Source: Spongiibacter marinus (GTDB taxonomy: Bacteria; Pseudomonadota; Gammaproteobacteria; Pseudomonadales; Spongiibacteraceae). From it: a stretch of DNA of 64,000 nt. The stretch is from contig NZ_JAFBBD010000009.1 in assembly GCF_016906995.1 (NCBI RefSeq), positions 95,513 through 159,512 of the forward strand, given 5' to 3'. The notes under the pieces were generated by a model that made no database searches, was not told the DNA's origin, and saw only the letters and a program-made list of their open reading frames with translations. The position numbers and the translations under genes were made by a program. This document shows, piece by piece, positions 59,465 to 64,000 of this stretch (positions within the stretch are counted from its first letter, which is position 1; each line of letters opens with the position of its first letter).

Positions 59465-60712
59465 ATGTCCAAAGATGTTAAGCAGGCGGCTCTGGATTAC
59501 CACTCGATCCCCTCGCCAGGCAAAATTGGTATCAGCCTGACCAAGCCCGCCGAAACACAATACGATCTTTCGCTGGCCTACAGCCCGGGCGTGGCTGAGC
59601 CGGTGCGCGAGATCGCCAAGGACCCGCTCAACGCATACAAGTACACCAGTAAGGGCAACCTGGTCGCGGTTATCTCCAATGGCAGTGCAATTCTCGGTTT
59701 GGGTGATTTGGGCCCTGCCGCCAGCAAGCCGGTAATGGAAGGCAAGGCGCTGCTGTTTAAGCGTTTTGCCGACATCGATTCCATTGATATCGAGGTGGAC
59801 GCAGAAGACTCTCAAGCCTTCATTGATACCGTGCGCCGTATTGCCGATACCTTTGGCGGCATCAATCTGGAAGATATTAAAGCGCCTGAGTGCTTTGAGA
59901 TTGAGCGGATTCTGATTGAGCAATGCAATATTCCGGTTTTCCACGACGATCAGCACGGCACCGCCATTGTGACGGCTGCGGGAATGCTGAACGCTCTGGA
60001 GATTCAAGGTAAATCCATCGAGAGTGCGCGCATCGTTTGCCTGGGCGCGGGCTCGGCGGCCATTGCCTGCATGCGCTTGCTGATCAGCCTGGGTGCGAAA
60101 TACGAAAACCTGTTTATGATCGACCGCCGCGGCGTTATCACGCCGGGCCGTGAGGGCTTAAACGAATATAAAGAAGAGTTTGCCAACGGCGCCGGTCCCA
60201 AGACCCTGGTAGAGGCGATCGACGGTGCCGATGTGTTTGTCGGTCTGTCTGGCGCCAACCTGCTGAGCGAAGACATGCTGCGCAGTATGGCTGCCAAGCC
60301 GATCGTATTCGCTTGCTCAAACCCTGACCCAGAGATTTCACCAGAGCTGGCGATGAGCGTGCGCGACGACTTGATTATGGCGACTGGGCGCTCTGATTAT
60401 CCCAATCAGGTTAATAACGTTTTGGGTTTCCCATTTATCTTCCGCGGTGCGTTGGATGTGCGTGCCACGGAAATTAATGAAGCGATGAAAGTGGCCGCGG
60501 TTCACGCCATTCGCGAGCTCGCCAAAGAAGACGTACCGCAAGTGGTGGTCGATGCTTGCCAGTGTGGTGAGCTGAGCTTTGGCCCGAATTATATTATTCC
60601 CAAGCCGGTGGATCGGCGCTTGCTGGGTTCGGTAGCCGCAGCGGTGGCCCGCGCGGCCGTCGACAGTGGTGTTGCTCTGCTGCCCTATCCCGAGCACTAC
60701 CCGCTGAGCTAA
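59465..60712 (+). CDS. maeB: NAD(P)-dependent malic enzyme, short form
   Basis: Oxidative decarboxylation of malate to pyruvate. [31 protein letters not shown] (metal and substrate binding), Rossmann [17 protein letters not shown] and [13 protein letters not shown] are present. At about 415 aa it lacks the C-terminal phosphotransacetylase-like domain of E. coli MaeB; the short form also lies beside rpmE/priA in Pseudomonas. ATG 59459 or 59465 may be used; GAGAG favours the second. Confidence 0.93.
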   Translation: MSKDVKQAALDYHSIPSPGKIGISLTKPAETQYDLSLAYSPGVAEPVREIAKDPLNAYKYTSKGNLVAVISNGSAILGLGDLGPAASKPVMEGKALLFKRFADIDSIDIEVDAEDSQAFIDTVRRIADTFGGINLEDIKAPECFEIERILIEQCNIPVFHDDQHGTAIVTAAGMLNALEIQGKSIESARIVCLGAGSAAIACMRLLISLGAKYENLFMIDRRGVITPGREGLNEYKEEFANGAGPKTLVEAIDGADVFVGLSGANLLSEDMLRSMAAKPIVFACSNPDPEISPELAMSVRDDLIMATGRSDYPNQVNNVLGFPFIFRGALDVRATEINEAMKVAAVHAIRELAKEDVPQVVVDACQCGELSFGPNYIIPKPVDRRLLGSVAAAVARAAVDSGVALLPYPEHYPLS

Positions 60713-60726
60713 TCAGCTGATATTAG

Positions 60727-60750
60727 AGTCGCGCCCAGCGCGGCTTTTTT
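60727..60750 (+). terminator. rho-independent terminator after malic enzyme
   Basis: AGTCGCGC and GCGCGGCT pair with one wobble around CCA, followed by six T, 14 bases after the stop codon. Confidence 0.75.
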
Positions 60751-60787
60751 ATATCTGCGCAGAGCAGGCATCTGTTTCGAGGTGACC

Positions 60788-61216
60788 ATGACACAGGCAG
60801 TAACATTGGCGCTGGCGGCGTCGGGTTTGTTCTTGTTGGCTGGCCTGGTCGGCGGAGTACTTAAATACCACGGCATTATGACCCGGCCGGGGCATCGTGC
60901 TCATCCCTATATCGATATCGCTCACCGTGCTGCGCTAATGTACAGCTTCACTGCCTTGGTGATGGCGGCGTTGCTCAAATACAGCCCCTATTCCGCGACG
61001 GTACAGTTGTGGATTACCGCGGTACCGCTGTTCTTTTTCGCCACCGCCATTGCCCGGTATTTTCAGCTGGGCATTCAAGGCCGGGAGAAGAATCAATTTA
61101 AGCAGCGCAACTTCATTACCACCTGGGGCATGGCGCTGCTGATAGTGGGTGAAGTCGGCGGTGTTGCCGCGATTGTCTGGGGGTTTTTCCGCAGCCAGGT
61201 TCTGGGCGGCGTCTAA
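60788..61216 (+). CDS. small four-helix membrane protein, unknown function
   Basis: A 142-aa integral membrane protein with about four helices (residues about 8-27, 46-64, 75-93, 112-134) and a polar HGIMTRPGHRAHPYIDIAHRAAL stretch with several histidines between the first two. I do not recognise a characterised family. ATG 60788 follows GAGGTG; an in-frame GTG at 60782 is less likely. It precedes the TonB receptor gene but is separated from it by that gene's Fur-type promoter. Confidence 0.75.
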   Translation: MTQAVTLALAASGLFLLAGLVGGVLKYHGIMTRPGHRAHPYIDIAHRAALMYSFTALVMAALLKYSPYSATVQLWITAVPLFFFATAIARYFQLGIQGREKNQFKQRNFITTWGMALLIVGEVGGVAAIVWGFFRSQVLGGV

Positions 61217-61301
61217 CAGCCCACGTCTTAACCGGCGAGGCCCTGGCAGATGACCTGCTTGTCTCACATCGTGCTCAGCACGCTTGTTCCTGTGCAATAG
61301 T

Positions 61302-61324
61302 TATATGATAATGCTTATCATTAA
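61302..61324 (+). promoter_or_regulatory. Fur box over the -10 of the TonB-receptor promoter
   Basis: ATGATAATGCTTATCATTA is a near-perfect Fur box (arms TGATAA and TTATCA) 22 bases before the receptor ATG, overlapping a possible -10 with TTGTTC as -35 at 61284. Transcription is expected to rise under iron limitation. Confidence 0.85.
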
Positions 61325-61345
61325 CCATCTGCTGTGGAATCTCTA

Positions 61346-63478
61346 ATGTCACCTTTCTTCTCTGCCCGCGCCGCTATGCTGCAGGGTGTCGCGCTTGTTA
61401 TTGCCAGCTCCGCCGTTATGGCACAGGGGACAGAGTCAGCTGCCAGCCCACCAAAACTTGAGGAGATCCTGGTTACGGGTGACCCAATGCAGCGCAGCAG
61501 CCTGGATACTGTTGGCAGTGTCAGTATTGTTTCTGCCGACACCATTGAAGCCATGAATGTGCGCGATCTCTACGATTTGCTGCTGCGAAGCCCAAATTTG
61601 AATGCCGCAAGAGAGGACAAATTCTCTGTCCGCGGTATCTCCAATGAGGGCATTGGCCCGGGTGGTACAGGGCGGCCGACAGTAAGTGTCTTTATTGATG
61701 GCGCTCGCCAGCCCGGTCGGGGAGTGGGAAATACCTGGGACGTGAAGCAGGTGGAATTTTATCGCGGCCCCCAATCCACAGCTTTCGGCCCTGGTTCGTT
61801 GGCGGGGGCGGTCGTGATCCAGAGTGAGTCGCCATCCAGTGAGGCCTATTCGGGCAAGCTTAAGGTAGGGGCAGCGAATTACGGTGGTCGCGAAGCCGGT
61901 GTCGCGGTGGGCGGCCCAATAGTGGGTGACCTGGCATTTCGCTACGCGGCTGAAACCAATCAAACCGACGGCGAGGTGACCAATATCACCTTAGGCGATG
62001 ACAAGTGGCAGGCGCGTAAACGCTATATGCAGCGCTTCAAACTGGGCTGGGCGGGCAGCGATTGGTATTCCTTCGAGTTCACCCTGCAGGATAGTAAGTT
62101 ACGCGAAGGCAACGAATACCAGTCGCCGGACTTGGCGCGCAAAGGGCAGGCCAGCGATGACGTTGATGGCTTCTATGATGACAATAGCACGCTGGCCGTG
62201 CTCACCCAGCACGTGGATATTAATGCGGCGCTTCGCCTCAGCCTGATTGTGAGCGGCAGCAACAACGATAATATTCGCAAGGGCGACTATGATATTTCGG
62301 CTGAGGATGGTGGCTATTTCATCAATTCCGTCGAGGCTGAAAACCGAGCGGCTGAGCTGCGTTTGCGATACCAGGGTGACACCCTGAAGGGCGTTGTTGG
62401 CGCCTATCTCGCCAAAGATGAATTACAGGGAAACTCGGCAAGTGTCGACCTGCCCTATGAGCTCGGTGCGGGAATCCGGGCGCGGGCTGATGCAGACTTG
62501 ATCGCTGAGCGGGAGGCTGACACCCAGGCCATTTATGCCGAGGCTGATTGGGACTTTGCCTACGACTGGACGCTAACGCTGGGCATGCGCTACGAAGAGA
62601 ATGACGCGGACAGTCGTAGTGCCTTTATTGTTAAGGGGGCTCGCCCCGTCGACCCGATTACTGGCACCACGCTGCCCGGTGACCTCAGCCCGCTTTTAAA
62701 GCCGTTGTTGGACAGTGATGCACAGGCGCCAAGCAGCGATTCCGTTTTTTTGCCAAAGGTGGCGCTGAGCTACGATCTGAATGACGCCGTGACCGCCTTT
62801 GTTGCTGCCAGCCAGGGGTATCGCGCTGGTTCGGTAGACTTTGTCAGCGATGGCGAGTCGCCCAGTTATGGCCCCGAGTACACCAATAATTATGACCTTG
62901 GTGTGAAGTGGCGGGGCGCGCGGTGGCAGGCGCAGCTGACGGCCTTTCGTATCGACTATCGCGATATGCAGATTGGTGTGCGTATTGATGCGGCGAATTT
63001 CCGTACTGACAATGCCGGTGAGGCGCAGTCTGAAGGCGTTGAGCTGGAATTCAGTGGTGAGCTGGGGCGTGGTTTCAGTCTGTTCGGCGGCGCGGGTTAT
63101 GTGAGCACGGCGTTCACCGAATACGAAGATGATGGTGTCGATTTTGCGGGGAATCGCTTTCCCAATGCGCCATTGCGAAATGCCAATATCGGGCTTGCCT
63201 GGCAACAAAATGGCTACTTCGCCAATATCAATTGGGCCTATGCCGCTGACAGCTACACCGACCGTGAAAACACTGCCGGCTTGAAGGCCGATTCGCGGCG
63301 GCTCTTGGGAGCCCGGCTAGGCTATCGCGGAGAGCGCTATGGCATAGAGCTCTTCGGTGAGAATTTGACCGATGAGTTTTATATTACCGACCGCTTTAAT
63401 AGTCCGTCGTTAGGCATTGATGCTCTGTATGTCGGCGACCCGCGTGAATATGGTGTTCGCTTGAGCTATCAATTTTAG
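61346..63478 (+). CDS. TonB-dependent outer-membrane receptor, iron-regulated
   Basis: A 710-aa receptor: signal peptide ending near VMAQG, a TonB-box-like LEEILVTG, the plug domain (VNVRDLYDLLLRSPNLN type, VEFYRGPQSTAFGPGSLAGAVVI) and a 22-strand-type barrel ending YGVRLSYQF with the terminal Phe of outer-membrane barrels. The Fur box suggests a siderophore, haem or iron-complex substrate, but no ligand genes are nearby. ATG 61346 has GGA 8 bases upstream. Confidence 0.93.
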   Translation: MSPFFSARAAMLQGVALVIASSAVMAQGTESAASPPKLEEILVTGDPMQRSSLDTVGSVSIVSADTIEAMNVRDLYDLLLRSPNLNAAREDKFSVRGISNEGIGPGGTGRPTVSVFIDGARQPGRGVGNTWDVKQVEFYRGPQSTAFGPGSLAGAVVIQSESPSSEAYSGKLKVGAANYGGREAGVAVGGPIVGDLAFRYAAETNQTDGEVTNITLGDDKWQARKRYMQRFKLGWAGSDWYSFEFTLQDSKLREGNEYQSPDLARKGQASDDVDGFYDDNSTLAVLTQHVDINAALRLSLIVSGSNNDNIRKGDYDISAEDGGYFINSVEAENRAAELRLRYQGDTLKGVVGAYLAKDELQGNSASVDLPYELGAGIRARADADLIAEREADTQAIYAEADWDFAYDWTLTLGMRYEENDADSRSAFIVKGARPVDPITGTTLPGDLSPLLKPLLDSDAQAPSSDSVFLPKVALSYDLNDAVTAFVAASQGYRAGSVDFVSDGESPSYGPEYTNNYDLGVKWRGARWQAQLTAFRIDYRDMQIGVRIDAANFRTDNAGEAQSEGVELEFSGELGRGFSLFGGAGYVSTAFTEYEDDGVDFAGNRFPNAPLRNANIGLAWQQNGYFANINWAYAADSYTDRENTAGLKADSRRLLGARLGYRGERYGIELFGENLTDEFYITDRFNSPSLGIDALYVGDPREYGVRLSYQF

Positions 63479-63635
63479 GGCCTTCGAGGCCCGCAGACGA
63501 AAAGCGAAATAGAGCTAAGTACAACTCGCGAGAGGGTAAGTGCGGGTTTTTCTCTATATTGAGTAGAAAGCCCCTTCCCTGCTTACTGATTGTGGGCGGG
63601 AATGATGTGTATCCCAATCTAGAGCGGTTATTGTG

Positions 63636-63887
63636 ATGAGTGCTGAACGACGTCAAACCCAAGCTCCCATTCCCGATAATCTCGAAGAGCTACTTTCTGA
63701 GTTGCAACTGCTGACCATTCGCCGGGTTGAGGATTTTGGCGGTCGTCTGTGGTTTGTGCGCAGGCCGCTTTTTCAGGACGTTGTGCCGGTTGTGAATTGC
63801 TCGCTAAATCACGGTGCTGAGACAGCGGTTGTTGAGTTGGATGGGTCTCTGACCACTCAGCATGGACTGATCATTCGAGAAGATTAA
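63636..63887 (+). CDS. small conserved-looking protein, unknown function
   Basis: An 83-aa soluble protein (SAERRQTQAPIPDNLEELLSEL...FGGRLWFVRRPLFQDVVPVV...) with a predicted helix followed by several beta strands. I do not recognise a family. A GTG at 63633 directly precedes the ATG at 63636; the ribosome site is weak. It may be a real gene because the frame and codon use resemble the flanking genes, but evidence is limited. Confidence 0.5.
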   Translation: MSAERRQTQAPIPDNLEELLSELQLLTIRRVEDFGGRLWFVRRPLFQDVVPVVNCSLNHGAETAVVELDGSLTTQHGLIIRED

Positions 63888-63908
63888 GCGCGACGGCAAA
63901 AAAAAGGT

Positions 63909-64000
63909 TCATCGTAAATCAGGGTGGAACGCCGCCCTGATCTTCATGAAGAAATAGTCGTTATCCCGATACCCGTATGCCATTCGCTTGATCACCTTTA
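63909..64000 (-). mobile_element. 3' end of an ISL3-family transposase
   Basis: The last 29 residues of a minus-strand reading frame are visible: KVIKRMAYGYRDNDYFFMK followed by IRAAFHPDLR and a TGA stop at 63911-63909. The KRMAYGYRD..YFF.KIRAAF ending is typical of ISL3 (IS204/IS1001/IS1165) transposases. The rest, and one terminal inverted repeat, lie beyond the window; I could not mark the near end of the IS with confidence. Confidence 0.75.

Noticed and set aside
59465..60712. Malic enzyme looked truncated compared with E. coli MaeB
   Set aside because: The short form without the phosphotransacetylase-like domain is common in gammaproteobacteria and is followed by a proper terminator.

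Overview
The window is chromosomal DNA of a gammaproteobacterium. Gene order matches conserved Pseudomonas/Cellvibrio-type blocks: argH-hemCDXY; lptM-lysA-dapF-DUF484 with cyaY and cyaA; mutM-coaD-fdx; ftsX-ftsE-ftsY/rsmD; hslU-hslV-SPOR-argS-priA/rpmE-malic enzyme. High GC in housekeeping genes, an iron-regulated TonB receptor and a Wzx/Wzy polysaccharide locus would fit a marine oligotroph such as Cellvibrionales, but the genus cannot be fixed from the sequence.

Layout. 0-2 kb: start of an RND efflux permease and its lipoprotein adaptor (minus). 2-10 kb: argH (minus), a membrane-anchored beta-helix protein, then hemC-hemD-hemX-hemY-TPR (plus). 10-18.5 kb: DUF484, dapF, lysA, lptM (minus), cyaY (plus), cyaA and a hydantoinase/oxoprolinase (minus). 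18.8-23 kb: mutM, ggt, a degenerate GIY-YIG protein, coaD and a ferredoxin. 23-25.2 kb: a repeat-rich stretch holding a REP-associated tyrosine transposase (RAYT) and a YefM/YoeB toxin-antitoxin pair. 25.2-30.3 kb: wzc, wza and wzi-like export genes (minus). 31.2-47 kb: a Wzy-type polysaccharide cluster (plus), with an AT-rich core at about 32.6-42.4 kb. 47.5-48 kb: a Phd/RelE-type toxin-antitoxin pair. 48.3-61 kb: cell-division, protein-quality, translation and replication-restart housekeeping genes. 61.3-64 kb: a Fur-box TonB receptor, a small unknown protein, and the 3' end of an ISL3-family transposase at the window edge.

How it works together. The polysaccharide locus encodes an initiating sugar-phosphate transferase, a CMP-ulosonate synthetase, a four-domain CBS-NeuB-SAF-TIM-barrel synthase, flippase, polymerase, three acyltransferases, two glycosyltransferases, precursor genes (ugd, manC, galE) and the Wzc/Wza/Wzi export side. 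One glycosyltransferase carries the E-D-G / H-P / S-S-T motif set of bacterial sialyltransferase families and may use the CMP-sugar made by the neighbouring genes.

The most distinctive feature is a dense family of REP/REPIN elements. They begin GTAGGAGC, have stem variants that change in compensating pairs around a constant GCCTGA loop, and fill nearly every long intergenic gap between 9.8 and 52.1 kb. The RAYT gene lies among them, beside a four-copy 111-bp tandem array and a REPIN interrupted by seven copies of a 9-bp unit. The polysaccharide locus and these repeats appear to separate genes (mutM/coaD/fdx and rsmD/ftsYEX) that lie close together in Pseudomonas.
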